From the NCBI GenBank assembly GCA_900239685.1, contig OENT01000278.1:78570-142569 (forward strand): DNA of 64,000 nucleotides, given 5' to 3'. Under the pieces are notes generated by a model that was not told the origin of the DNA, did no database searches, and saw nothing but the letters and a program-made list of their open reading frames with translations. Of this stretch, positions 1-12,450 are shown piece after piece; within the stretch, counting starts at the first letter, position 1, and the number at the start of each line of letters is the position of its first letter. This stretch comes from Rotaria macrura. Its lineage: Eukaryota; Rotifera; Eurotatoria; Philodinida; Philodinidae. Both the position numbers and the translations under genes were made by a program.

Positions 1-2013
1 AATTGTATTTCAACGAAATAAATGAAACTTGTCGAAACTGTGTGAATTTATTCATCATGAGAACATAGTTTTAATTCAATTAATATTGAATTGATAGAAT
101 TTTATGCACAGTTGAATTGTCGAAATATTTTTGTGCTTCTCTCTTGTATATACAAGTCTTATGCACAGTACGGCAATCTTAATTGATCGACATTGAATAA
201 GAATCTCGATGTTTATTATATCGATTTTTGAATGAATAGGTTCTGATGAATAGAAAAAGAATTTTCTCATTATTGATCAACATGAATAGCTTGCTTATCT
301 ATCTTATTAATTTGTTAGTAGCAACGATAATAATTACATCATAAATAATGCCTATCAGATTTATCGAATCATTAGATTATTAAATTTTGCTTGTGTGCAT
401 ACACGCGTTTAGTAACAGATGTGCCAGAATGATCTTGTTTTCATTCAAATATGCCAAGTAGTCTCCAACATTGTTTTAACAACACGAATATAGATTAAAT
501 CATTAATCTAAATAGTTATTATGTAGGATAGAATCTCAGAATATATCATTGTTTATTTATATTGATAAAGTGTTGTATCTACACATGTTCTATCCTAAGA
601 TTTCATTCATGATACATTATTCCATGGAACGATGGTTTATTCTATGTAAACAGTATTTGTTTGCTAAATCATACGTGTCGTTTGAATATAGACTTAACAA
701 TGAGATTGTTTTTTCTAAAAACATGCAAACCGGAAATTTTAAAGAACTAAAGGAACAAAGAGCATGATTTTTTTCATATTGTATTGAATCAATTTTATTG
801 TTCAACAAAGCATGATCAAGAACACTACATTTAATCTCTGAGATATGTTCTACATGAATAGAGATTTAATACTTTCATAGGTTGAAGAAGACATATCAAA
901 TAGTTTCACAAACGTGGGTTCTCTAGAGATCCATTTTCATATCAACAGTCTAAGTTCAGAATACAAGCGCTTACTTCAATGATTTTCTCATCTATAATCC
1001 ATTCAATATATGAGTCTAGTTGAAGTTAAAGACTACGTTCATTGAATTCGATTTAATGCACATTTGTTAAACGGAATATACCTAGCCGAGTTGCGGTCCG
1101 TTCTACAGCGACCGTATTGAAATTCCATGACATTTTCGGCTTATATTTTGGATGTAAATTTTTTTTAATGTAATGCATTTTTACATCTCTGTCATGAAGT
1201 AATGAATCCAGAGATGAGAAGATTTAAATACGGAGCATCAATCGAGAAATAAAATCAGATAACACAAGTCTTCAACATCAAATATCGATTCCGATTGAAT
1301 GTTTTTATAAGATTTTTTAGTGCTTTTTCTAAATATCTACATTGAAATGTAAATTCTATATAATGTAACAGAAATTCTCCCAAAAAAAAACAGAACTCTT
1401 GATACCAAGCATTATTGAAATCTGTACGTAAACAACATTTCAATATCGAACTGATCGAGAATCATTCAATAAGCCAAATATTCCATCATTTTACGAGGAG
1501 GTAGCGATGATTGATTGTGATTCATAAAGAAATTTTTATTTACACGGAAAAATCATGTACAAGACTTGAACAACAGTAACTAATTAGTATTACTACGATG
1601 ACGCATTCTAGCACTGAGATCGAAAAACAATAAGAACTCATACACTATTGCAAGATTGACATGAATATCACTTCTCTGAACATCATACTGCAATACAATG
1701 ACGAAGTAATTACTCCTTATGATTTTTTGACTTTTGAAATCTACTCGAAATTAACTAGCACTTGATATTCATAATGTAACTGAAGTTAAGGAATATATTT
1801 CTTATTGAGGATGATGACATTTTTGATAATCAAAATTTTTTTCTTCAGATTTGATTATTAGTTCATTGAAAAGCTGATGAGTATTACTGAATTTCATAGT
1901 AAGAGTGATTTTATTCAATGACATTGAGATTTAATAGAATTCTTAACACCTGATTAGATTTCTATGTAAAAGTGACAACCACGTTTGCAGAGACACAGAG
2001 CAAAGTTATAGAA
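1..2013. other. Gene-free AT-rich stretch
   Basis: I see no supportable gene here. The open frames are short, lack homology I recognise and do not join across plausible introns. No tRNA-like or terminal-repeat structure was noticed up to the hAT-like element that begins at 2022. Confidence 0.5.
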
Positions 2014-2021
2014 TTGTACAG
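2014..2021. repeat. Target-site duplication, left copy
   Basis: TTGTACAG immediately before the terminal CAGTGATGGG; identical to 3596-3603. Confidence 0.85.
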
Positions 2022-3595
2022 CAGTGATGGGATCGGTTAGTATTTTTTTTTGAACCGAATCGATCCAAACCGAAAAGATTAGGAACCAAATTGAACCGAA
2101 CGGATTCTTTTTCAAAAATTTGAAACCAAGTCGAATCGAAACCAAAAAGACATCAGACCGATCCGACTCGATCCTAACCGATCTGAACGGAATGATTTTA
2201 ATATATTTACGATCTCTTTGCAAGTTAATGATATCCTTAGAATATTTTCTTTTGTTAAAGATGATCTTTTATGTAAACTTCACATGTAAACAGAGTGAGT
2301 CATAACGAGTATGACACTAAGTATTTTGCAAGTATCTCAACAGAGATCATCCATATATAATCTGGATTATCTACGTAAAATTCAAGTCATGAAAAGTTCT
2401 ACAAAAACTATAAAAATAAATCCGTATTGGCGTGTTTATGTCATAGCTCCCATTTTCAAAACGAGTAAGTCCTATGAAGATACTATGTGCCACAGTATTA
2501 GATCTGTCGAAGAATTTTTTGCTTTTCGAAAGGAAATTACTTATGCAGCCTTTGTTGAGCTTTTAATAGTACATATTTGATAAAAAGCTGATAGCGTTAT
2601 AATTTTCTAAACTCGAGCTACTCTCAATATAGAAAGAAATCTTCGAAATATTTTTCTTACAAAATATAACGTGGGACGTGGTGTCATCATATGGCCTGTT
2701 CACTTGGAATATTGGACATAATATCAGAGAAAATCAATCGAGGTTTGTTTTGACAGTTTTTCTATAGGTTTTGAAGGCGCATCTTCTGACATAAAAGTCA
2801 AGGTTTTCTCATTTTTTCAAGCAGAGATATTTTCAAAACAAGAAGTGTTTCAAATATTTAATACTGTGGATCATAGCACTGTCATGGGATCTATTCATTT
2901 CGCATATTTGAGGGGCCATCAAAACAAGTCAATAAGGATTTGTCAATACAGTTTTAGTAGAGCTTTTCGAGGTGTATATTTTACAGAAAGAATTGAAGTC
3001 ATACGGTTGATTTCTGCTGAGATTCTTGAAAAGTACTAACTGTCACAATCATTATGAGTCACGCCGTATATATTTCTTCGTCTAGATTGAGTAATCATAT
3101 AGTTATTACAATGAATGAAAAATGAAAGCAATGGTACAAGTCTTGAGGATGTAGATTGATACATTTTTACATCTCCATATCTCTCATTGATAAAGGTCGA
3201 CATGTTTAGAGATTTCTTCAATTAAAAAACAATTTTGTATTATTTAACAGAAGAAAAAGCAATTGGTTGAAAATAGAAAACAAACTTCACACTTAAAATG
3301 AAAAAAAAGCATATTATTACCGATACTTTGTCAGACATCATAGTCAGATATTCGATGGTCAGGATTCCCACACAGAATAATTTTAAAAGTATTCGTTTCA
3401 CACTAAACGGCAAGTAATCGCGAGATATGAAGAATCCTTCAATGTTTTCCTCAAGAATGGAAAAGTGTATTCCCTGAAAATAATAAAAGTTTTTCATTGG
3501 ATATAAACTAAACCGAACCGAAAAAATCTCACACCGAATCGAACCGAACCGTTTTTAGTTTTTGAAAATTTTGAACCGAACCAATCCCATCTCTG
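2022..3595. mobile_element. hAT-like DNA transposon, non-autonomous
   Basis: The left end reads CAGTGATGGGATCGGTT and the right end, reverse-complemented, CAGAGATGGGATTGGTT, so the termini are inverted repeats. The element is flanked by a perfect 8-bp direct duplication TTGTACAG (2014-2021 and 3596-3603). An 8-bp duplication with CA-G terminal bases is characteristic of the hAT superfamily. The subterminal 150 bp on each side is rich in short GAACCGAA/TTCGGTTC motifs, typical of transposase-binding subterminal repeats. The interior of 1574 bp has only short frames (for example 2311-2580 and 2845-3039) that I do not recognise as transposase, so it is probably non-autonomous. The intact duplication suggests a fairly recent insertion, although the two termini differ at a few bases. 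Confidence 0.85.
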
Positions 3596-3603
3596 TTGTA
3601 CAG
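3596..3603. repeat. Target-site duplication, right copy
   Basis: TTGTACAG immediately after the terminal CCCATCTCTG; identical to 2014-2021. Confidence 0.85.
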
Positions 3604-5654
3604 TTCGTCAAAGGTCAAGACCATACTAATAAACTGTTCCTGCCAATGTTCACTCATAGATTCACTTCATTATTAAACATTGAATAATTGCTTATGTAAA
3701 AGACGAACTAAAAATTTACAGGTGTTGCACATTAAAGCTTTAGATAGCACTGGAAAACTAACTTATATCATGATATATCTCATGAGACATATCAACAAAT
3801 AAACATGTGGATGTCCATCGAGGACATACTTCTGGGAGTGTCATTGACGATTATGTTGACTTCCACAAGAATATTCCTCGATTGCACTGCTCAATCGCTT
3901 TCACTCAAAAGCATTTCATTCCATTCATTATTGTAAGATCACTTGAGCCAGAAAAACCCTATCGATGAACTGTATACTATGAATGCAGTATGAGTAGTAT
4001 TTTTGTGGAACTAGTCTATCATGTTGTTTTCTATTGAAACATCTTAAAATATTTGTCAAACTGACGTTGAATTCTTTCTAATAACAACTTCGAACATGAA
4101 TTAATATTCGACTCTGTGCATTCATTGGTAGTTGGAACTGAGAGTCACACACACACTACTAATGAATTATCAGCGGTATACCATAGAATGTAGATTTGGC
4201 CTCGATCAAAGAAACGACTTACATGCAAATCTGACAGCGGTTGTCTGTTCGTGAGTGCACATCACTTCTGTACTAGCTTCATGCTTCTTTGTTTATTATA
4301 TTGAGTCGCACGATATGCTAAACGACGACAGTTCCATGTGTATTTAAATGTCTAATTTTCAATTAATAGTATACGAATGTAAATAGTGATTTTCCTGTAG
4401 CTACAATCTTGAAAAAAGTAACATCTGATTCATGGAAGCAAACTTAAAATTTAAAATGAAGTATAAAGATGCCTAGATTTGTCACATACGAAAGATCTCT
4501 GTAGTCTAAAAGAAAATAGAAGACAATAATTCTAATATTTTGAATGAGTGTCCAAGAATGATAAGGTCGGTATCCTCTCATCGGAATCAAGATCTTCAAC
4601 GAGAAGCACATTTAATAATCATACCAAAGTTTAGTGTTTACGAATACGATGGGCATGTGAAAAAGGGAGCTAGTACTACAATGACGGTCTAGAAAATTTC
4701 ATCAATTTTACAAGTAATACGGAAATAATATTTCACTTTTATTCTGCTCTTTAAAATCATAGAGAATAATTATCAACATTGATAAAACTCATAGATATGT
4801 TGCAATGTAGATATGTTTTTCTTCTTTTTGTGTTCTCTTGCAAGCTGCGTCTTAATTTTGTTCGTTTCTTTATAATTTATTGACATTTCGACCAGGATTC
4901 AACTAAAACGCACACGTTTGTTTCCAACGCAAATTCTTTGGCTGTCCCATAATTTTGGCTGTGTTCGTTTCGTTGGTTGTCTTAGTGAGATAAAATGATA
5001 CTCTTCAGTTATAATATTAATAATCTTAGATTTAACAAATTATCAAAATCTTTCGTTGAATAGTACTCCCAAGTTTTTGGTTTTCAATATCTGTAAGAAA
5101 TATTGTTTTTTCAAGATTATTTTGTTAGCAAACTCGCTATGTTTGGAATGATGATAGAACTACAGTTTGAAATCGTTAACTCTTCGTATTAATGTCCTGT
5201 GTCATGTAGTACTTTGATATGACAACTATTGAGATCCGTATTGATGATTTTTAGAATACTCGCTATAACAGTCATGAACTAGAACTTTTATTAAAATGAA
5301 TTCATAGACTATTATCTTGTTGAAAAAAGAGAAAACGAAAATTGATCAAGTCACGGAGAATATATCGATCAAAAACATATTTCATCGAAAAACCATTTAT
5401 TGAAAAAAATCGTAAGTGCATAGCTCATTGAAAAATTTCTAATGATATCATAAATTCTTCATGATTATGAAATATTCTGAAAAAAAATCCTGGAAGCATT
5501 GACAATCGAAAATGCGTTTCGTATCGTTCTGTATTTTCGTTGTACCATAGAGAAAAATCTGTGCTGTTTACCTTCTGATGTTTGTGATTTAAGTTATTCA
5601 AAACGCATTGTAGCATTGATTCTTCTGAGTAGAATCAGTATTTATTTAATTTTT
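3604..5654. other. Intergenic, upstream of BNR gene
   Basis: AT-rich sequence with no coding frame I can support. A short CA run occurs near 4148. The distal end presumably holds the promoter of the BNR-type gene, but I see no recognisable core motif. Confidence 0.45.
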
Positions 5655-5674
5655 AGATCAGTTCATAATCAATA

Positions 5675-7021
5675 ATGTCACAAAGTCGAGTAACAAGCAA
5701 TGATGTTCATACAAGTGAAACATTCATATTAAGTGACGATGGTGGTTGGTGTTGGTTTGAATCTCCAAGTGCACTACAATATGGTCCGTTCATTCTGGTA
5801 GGATCAGTAGCATCGGGTGGTCATAATGAAAAACGTCACGGGAATATTGAACTTCATGTTCATCATTGTTCGGGTCAAATGACAGATCGCGTTATATTAC
5901 ACGAACAGTTCGAATTAGATGATCATGATGGACCTGCCTTACTAATAAGACCTGATGGCCAGCTACTTGTTTTGTATGCGAAACATGGCACAGAATCACA
6001 TAGTTATTCACGTATCTCTCTCGATAATGAAACTAGTTTTCGTCAATTCGGTTCAGTTGAAATTAATACTCCATCGCCAACAACTAAACTTACATATGCC
6101 AATTTATTTCTTCTTCCTGATGAATCAAATCGTATTTATAATTTTTTTCGAGGTTTAGATGGTTCCTACAAACCTTCTTATGTTTTCTCTGATGATCTCG
6201 GAAGAACATGGCACAATGGCAATATTTTCATCAAGGTTCCATCGACAGAAAAACATCGGCCATACGTACGATATGCATCAAATGAGCATAATACAATACA
6301 TATGATATATACAGAAGGACATCCACGTGATTATGATAATAGTTTATATCATATTTATTACAGAGCTGGATATCTATATCGATCGAATGGCACAAAGATA
6401 TGTTCATTGCAAGCTGGGCTCGATTCACCAGATCAAGGCACACAAATTTTCATTGGTGATTCAGAACATGTTGCATGGATTGTTGATCTTGTCTTAGACA
6501 TTAATGAGTACCCAATATGTGTGTACAGTGTTCAATATAATTCAGCAGGTCTTCCTGTAGGCCAAGGCGGTGAGGATATTCGATATTTTTATGCTCGATG
6601 GGATGGTTCTATTTGGCATAACTATTTTCTTGCCTATGCCGGCTGTCGTCTCTATGCTGGCGAAGATGATTATAGTGGTTTAGTTGCGATTGAACCCGAC
6701 AATCCAGCTAAAGTTTATATATCGACGAATAGTCATCCAATGCAAGGAAATTCACTTATAAGTCGTACGGATGGAAAACGTCATTATGAACTTTTTACTG
6801 GTATTACACCTGATTGTGGACAAACATGGACATGGACAGCACTTACTAGTGATTCAAATGCAGATAACTTAAGACCGATACGGCCGAGATCCATAGCGAA
6901 ATCGGATTCAAACCAATATCGGGCACTAGTTTGGTTACGAGGCAAATATCTTTCTTACACAGATTATTTACAAGAGATTGTTGCACGTGTTTGGGAAGTA
7001 GATGACAAAAGGGAACAATGA
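5675..7021 (+). CDS. BNR/Asp-box repeat protein, probably bacterial-derived
   Basis: Single-exon gene for a 448-residue protein that resembles the BNR_4 / sialidase-like beta-propeller family. Two Asp-boxes (S/T-x-D-x-G-x-T-W) are visible: SDDLGRTW near residue 170 and TPDCGQTW near residue 378. The rest is rich in Trp, Tyr, Gly and Asp, as in six-bladed propellers. Proteins of this family are mainly found in bacteria and fungi and are thought to bind or cleave glycans. I cannot identify the substrate, nor the Arg triad of true sialidases. No signal peptide or membrane segment is apparent, so the product may be cytosolic. The gene is intronless, whereas most neighbours have many introns, which supports acquisition by horizontal transfer. 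A pyrimidine-rich AG acceptor (TTTAATTTTTAG, ending 5656) lies 18 nt before the ATG, so the transcript may still receive a spliced leader. Confidence 0.8.
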   Translation: MSQSRVTSNDVHTSETFILSDDGGWCWFESPSALQYGPFILVGSVASGGHNEKRHGNIELHVHHCSGQMTDRVILHEQFELDDHDGPALLIRPDGQLLVLYAKHGTESHSYSRISLDNETSFRQFGSVEINTPSPTTKLTYANLFLLPDESNRIYNFFRGLDGSYKPSYVFSDDLGRTWHNGNIFIKVPSTEKHRPYVRYASNEHNTIHMIYTEGHPRDYDNSLYHIYYRAGYLYRSNGTKICSLQAGLDSPDQGTQIFIGDSEHVAWIVDLVLDINEYPICVYSVQYNSAGLPVGQGGEDIRYFYARWDGSIWHNYFLAYAGCRLYAGEDDYSGLVAIEPDNPAKVYISTNSHPMQGNSLISRTDGKRHYELFTGITPDCGQTWTWTALTSDSNADNLRPIRPRSIAKSDSNQYRALVWLRGKYLSYTDYLQEIVARVWEVDDKREQ

Positions 7022-8038
7022 AAACTAAAACAGTATTAGGACAAGATTATTTTATGTGTCCTTTTATTAAAATTTATTTTTGACTATATTACTATTGAAT
7101 GGTTGAAATTTAGAAAGGACTATATCTCTTCGTCTTGATTAAAAGTCTGCTCCAATGGAAAGAGTAACTGTAATAGCGAGTTGTTTCTTTTTGCATACTT
7201 TTTTTGTTTATGTTAAGTAACGTTCTTAAGATTTACATAAGAAAAGTTATTCTACAGTAAACGATCGAGTATATATCAAGTAAGAATACTGCCTACTTTA
7301 ATCCGAATGCAGAAATGATGCTACCAGGAACTAGGAGACCCTATGTTGTTTTGGAGAATTTTTCTGCGAATCCTAGATCAATAGAAAGATGTTTTCTGTC
7401 AAAGTGAGCAGAATTTGGAAAAAAAAACATTTTCAACATAACAATAGAAAATTTGAGACATAAGGATGATATGCATTTAAGTCTTCAATTCAGGAGAAAC
7501 TTGGTGCGGTGATTCCTCGAACTCTACAAATATTTATCGCTGTTTCCTCTGATCTTCGAATTTCCACTAAGAAAATATCATAGTCAGAAAAGATAGCTAA
7601 TCTTAGAAAGATACCGATGTACAGATTCTTGGACTTTGATAGTTTAATATAACATTAGCTTCATTTCATTCATAGTTGCGATTTTCAGCTTTTTGTATCT
7701 ATAGTGATGGATACTGTTTGATCTTGATTGCAAAACATATGACTAGCTGAGATCAAGATGATGATTCATTAAAAAGAATATTAATTTTATGTAACTATTT
7801 TCTACAAAGAACTTTTCTGTCATGAACAAAATCGAGAATGTTCGCATAGATTTACTTAAATAATATTTTATACTTTATGAAGAAAATATTTAGTAGTTGT
7901 TTAGGAAAATCGCCAACGTGTAGTTGGAAAAGTCGTCAAAAAAATGAACTTGATCGTCGCGAGTTTACTTTATTCCTTTTTTAATTACTTATATTTTATT
8001 AGTTAATTATTCGTTTAATTAAACGCATTTTCTATACG

Positions 8039-8071
<33 letters not shown>

Positions 8072-8385
8072 ATATGTGTGGTTTCAATCATAAATGTCTT
8101 CCGTGTATTCTCAAAGCCATGACGATCAGTAAACTGCAACCTCTTAAATAATTTTCAGATCGGATGAATTGTAAAGAAAAGAAAATCCAATGGTGTGATT
8201 CAAAATATCGAGTTGTTCGTTAGATTGAATATATCATTATTTTACAATGAATTTTATTCTTATTGAATAATGCTTGTTATTTTTACATGTATGTCAAAAG
8301 AATAAAAGAAAATTGAAAACAGAAAAGTATGAAACAAATTAAAATTGAACTCGCACGGAGAAAACCATAGAACTTGACTCATGCA
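7022..8385. other. Intergenic, convergent 3' flanks
   Basis: Lies between the stop of the BNR gene (+) and the stop of the GSE1-like gene (-). It contains a TA microsatellite at 8038-8063 and nothing else I can support. Confidence 0.5.
8038..8063. repeat. (TA)n microsatellite
   Basis: About 13 TA units, followed by a degenerate TATGTATG tail. Confidence 0.9.
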
Positions 8386-9715
8386 TTATTCAACTGTAGG
8401 ATATATTTTATCGATTTTCGAATGTTTTCGATTTGATGATGAATTTTGATTATTTGATGAAAAAACTGATTTACGTTTCTGTGTAGTCGATAATGATGAA
8501 TCTTTTGTGTTTTGAGGAATATTATCGAAATTATTATGTTGTGTTGTAAAAATCGTATCAAATGATGTTGAATCATCGCTTATTGTTATTGATGTTGTTG
8601 TATCGATGAACAATGATTTTTCTCGTTTTGTATCTGTTGACTGTTGAACGAGACCCAATGAATTCAATAGTTGTTTTTCTTTGCCAGATGATGTTTCTGT
8701 TGGTGGCTCATCAGAACATATTGAATTCATCTTCGAACAAATCGATGGAGATGACATCGACTTTTTAGTTCCACTTGGAGAACATGGCGACTTTTGATGA
8801 GATTTCAAATGCGGACTTTCAAGATCATAAGGACGGAATAATTTTGATTTCGGCTTCGAAAGTTTTGATAATTGCTAATATAAAGAATAGTTGAAATTAG
8901 ATGTAATCTCTAGAATTAGAACATACTTCGGATGATATTTTATCCGTATTTTCTTGTACTGGAATTCTAGAAAATAAACATAGTGAATTCTAGTGTTTTG
9001 TTTCACTATAACAATTGACTAATGTTACCGTGGTATTGTATCCGTGATTTTCATATTTGTTAACAAGAATGGAGATGGTTGTGAAAGTCTAGTTTGTTGG
9101 GTAAGTAATTGTAAATATGCAGGTGAGTGCATGAGACTAGATAAATGGGGTGGCATAAATCGATAAGGATCATGATGATCAATGTGCCTATAGATGTTTA
9201 CGACAAGTTTGTATTCATCGAGCATACTGTTTTTCTTTGTTTACCTATTGATTGTAGATGAATTTAAGTTAGAAACATTTGATCCACCATAGACTCGAAG
9301 ATAACGTCGTCGCATTTCTTCTCTTCTCTCGGTCTATAATCAAAATATTTGCAACATTCTTCAAAATTACGAAGTTAATACTTCATGAATATATTGTGTA
9401 TACAATCTTAATGCTTGTTCCGATGACATCGAATTATTGACATGAGATGAAATTATTCGATTAGGAAAATCCGTTGATTGTTGAACAAGACTAGAAGTTC
9501 CATTGTTATTTACATGTACTGAAGAAGAAATCAAAGTTGGAAAATAAGAATAATCGAAATAGTTGCTGATCATAGACAATTAATTTACTATTTTTGTTTT
9601 TTTCTTCGACGTGTTCAGCAAGACGCTTGAGTGCATCGGCAAAACTATTTGTAGTTGTTGGTTTAAGACCAATAAATGATGGAACTGTTGATGATACTGG
9701 CCAACTAAATGACAT
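8386..9715 (-). CDS. GSE1: GSE1-like nuclear coiled-coil protein
   Basis: Six exons joined with conserved phase: 9715-9589, 9518-9382, 9333-9245, 9187-9029, 8966-8927 and 8874-8386, giving 346 residues. Three short blocks match my memory of vertebrate GSE1 in the same order. An N-terminal SFADALKRLAEHVEE block corresponds to SFAAALRKLAKQAEE of GSE1. An arginine/glutamate-rich ERREEMRRRYL segment sits in the middle. EKQLLNSLGLVQQ near the C terminus resembles GSE1's EFLQLFGLTTQQ motif. GSE1 is a subunit of HDAC/LSD1/CoREST-type repressor complexes. The rotifer protein is about a quarter of the vertebrate length, with a Ser/Thr/Asn-rich disordered tail and a basic KRKS stretch. A splice-acceptor AG directly abuts the ATG (9717-9716). 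The true start may therefore lie in an upstream exon, or the site may accept a spliced leader. The family call rests on short motifs and is moderate. Confidence 0.55.
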
Positions 9716-10024
9716 CTAAAAAGAATATAATAGGAGATTCCTTTGTATGATTATTGATGATTGTGATCAGCTGATTATCCTAATAAACATCAATTATCTA
9801 TTGTGCAATTGTCGTTTGTTGATAATATTCGTTCTACTTACGTGTGTTATGCATATATTCGTGAAATGCAGTGTTCTACGTCGAATTTAAATGTCGGACG
9901 TGGTATGTGTGTTAATGAGCGTAAGAGGTGAATGGGAAAAGGGCATCACGACACTCAAGTTCTGTTTGTCGATGGAGAAGCAACATAGCAGTAGGACAAC
10001 GTGCAAAGCTATATCTCTAGTATG

Positions 10025-10045
10025 TATATATATATATATATATAT
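10025..10045. repeat. (TA)n microsatellite
   Basis: Uninterrupted TA repeat of about 10 units. Confidence 0.85.
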
Positions 10046-10880
10046 CACAGTACCTATTTTTTATGCCACAGTATAATATCGAGTAAAAGACAGTACAAAC
10101 AAAAAAAAAAGAAAAGAGCCGTTCGTGTTCTTCTTCTTAGACATCAAATAACAAGTTTAAAGTTAAAAAATTAAAATTGTTATATATTATCTCTAATATT
10201 ACATACTAGTCTCACAGAGTTGTGATCTTTCACATAGATTGACAAATAATTGTTTGGTCTTGAAATAGAGTCATGTATGGAGAGACACGCGTCATCGCAA
10301 TAAACCAAAATAAGAATAACGTGTAAAGTGTGGCATTCTGTTGATTTTTGCCATCTTGTCGATATATGTGCTATCACCGATCACACATACTGACCGTGCA
10401 ATGTATCGATTAGACGGATAGAAGGCGACAGAGGCAGGAATCGAGAACAAGAAAGAGTAGAGAGAGAGAATATGCAGTCAAAAGCTAGTTCTACACGTTG
10501 AAGACGCCGAAAAAAAACGAGCAAGTCGAGAACCCTAAAATTGTTTCAAGACAATCTACGCATCACACCTGGCTTGGACAAAACAAAAGAGAATTAAAAT
10601 ATGATTGATCTTATGTCCGATGCCAGATGTTACTTACTTCTTTTCAAGCAGTAGTTATTCTGTTGAACATATAACATGTTAACATTTTTCTGTTAGGTTT
10701 GTGTGAAACGGAAATAGACGTCCTCTAGTTTAAGAGTTCTTTTTCTTGCTTCTTGAGTGTCTCTCTACACTTGATAAGAAATCGTAAGCTTGCATTCATT
10801 GCCGAAACGATTTAAGGCATCATCAATATTTTACGCACACGTACACATACAAAAATAAGAGTGCGAGCGCAGTGAACGTT

Positions 10881-10904
10881 CCTCTCTGTCTCTCTCTCTC
10901 TCTC
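10881..10904. repeat. (CT)n microsatellite
   Basis: CCTCTCTGTCTCTCTCTCTC tract upstream of the GSE1-like gene. Confidence 0.85.
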
Positions 10905-12450
10905 GTGATTTCCAACTATACTTATGCGTTTTCTTTTTTTCTCCTCCTTTTCCCGACCCACTCACGTAGCTCGTTCAAATTGCTTTCAATTTTTGTCGCC
11001 AATCGATAAGTATTAGAAAACAGACAGACACATAGACAGAAGATCGAGATCGACAAGTTGATTGAATAAGAAACAAGAAAGAAATTAGTCTGAGTGAATA
11101 AGTAAGAGTGGCACAAAGTTAGAGCGAGAGCATTGACATCTTACAATCATTAACAATACGAAGATAGAACAAATCAATGCGAACTATTAGACACTGGCAT
11201 AAGTTCTCAGAGGCTTTGAACTCTTAAACACGTTATCCGATTGGTAGATTGTACGCGATATGTTTAAAAATTGGAACACATTCTACATTGGACTTGATGC
11301 TTAACTTATTTCCTATGTACAATGATAGATAGACCTCCTACTAGAGAATTCTTCTACGTAAATCTAATACTGTTATTTATTAAAAATTAGCAGAATCTCA
11401 ATGCTCAATTAGAGTTAGTATGCAATTGCATAGTCTAATAAAGAGCAGTTTAGCGTTTTTTTAATAACCTCCTATGATGCGACTAAAATTTAACAAACGC
11501 TTGTTAGAATATTCGTTTTTACTTAATTTCATTCGCTTTCTGTTTGAGTTATGAGGTTTCCAACGTACAAATATAATGTGGAGATGCCATACCTACCTTC
11601 GATCTACTCGTATGATTCATCATCATCATTATAATGAAAATCAAGGATTCTTAAAATGATTCAATGGAATTATATGAATAATAAGTAGACGAACAAGTTT
11701 CGTAGCTCTACAAATGCTTCATCAAAATAATTGAACGTTGGAAAGTCTTCATCATCGCTTAGCAGAATGGTTTCCTTATAAATTTATGCTTGATTCAATT
11801 GATTGCTATTGCTGTGTTATAAGCAACAGCGATAAATAAAATGTTTGCTCTTTTCAAAAATGTCCGTCATATCACTGATTCGATGTATCATGAAACAGAA
11901 TACAGAAACACTGCGCTCGTTTAATTTATAGCTAGAAAACAGTAGGCTAAACTTGTCACATGATCTCGTTTCGATTGCATTTTTAGTTTAGAATGCAATA
12001 TATTTCTTACGGTTGACTACAATTACAACAATCATCCACTTCAAAATTAATTATTCTTTCTCGTTCGCCTCGATAGCAGAATTTCTCTGAATGATCCTTT
12101 TAAAACTATAATGACACATAATTAAAACAAAAGATATAAATTCTTCAACGAAAACCCATATAGTAAAATTAAATCAACAAAAAAAAAACAAGATTAAGCA
12201 ATTTGCAAGGTTCATTCAAAATATGAACTCTTATTTCTAACTAAAATTAGACAATAATGAATTTCGCTCGTAATATGACTATTGATAGTGCATGTGCTAT
12301 TTCTTAGATGGAGTTACTGTAGACTCCGCCAATATGATGATCAAACCATAGCAACCTATATTTAACTTTCAAAATGTCTGAAAGAACATTTGATTGACAA
12401 GAACAATAAAATATTATTTTGTTTTTCTGTTTTGATTAGTGTAAGAGAAG

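Larger units (their letters stand above)
9718..12430. other. Intergenic, 5' flank of GSE1-like gene
   Basis: About 2.7 kb without a supportable gene. It contains a TA tract (10025-10045), an A-rich run near 10100, and a CT microsatellite (10881-10904) next to a purine/pyrimidine-skewed stretch at 10400-11130. That stretch could be 5' regulatory sequence of the GSE1-like gene, but no specific motif is evident. Confidence 0.45.

Noticed and set aside
4140-4160. CA repeat as a notable microsatellite
   Set aside because: Too short to be informative.
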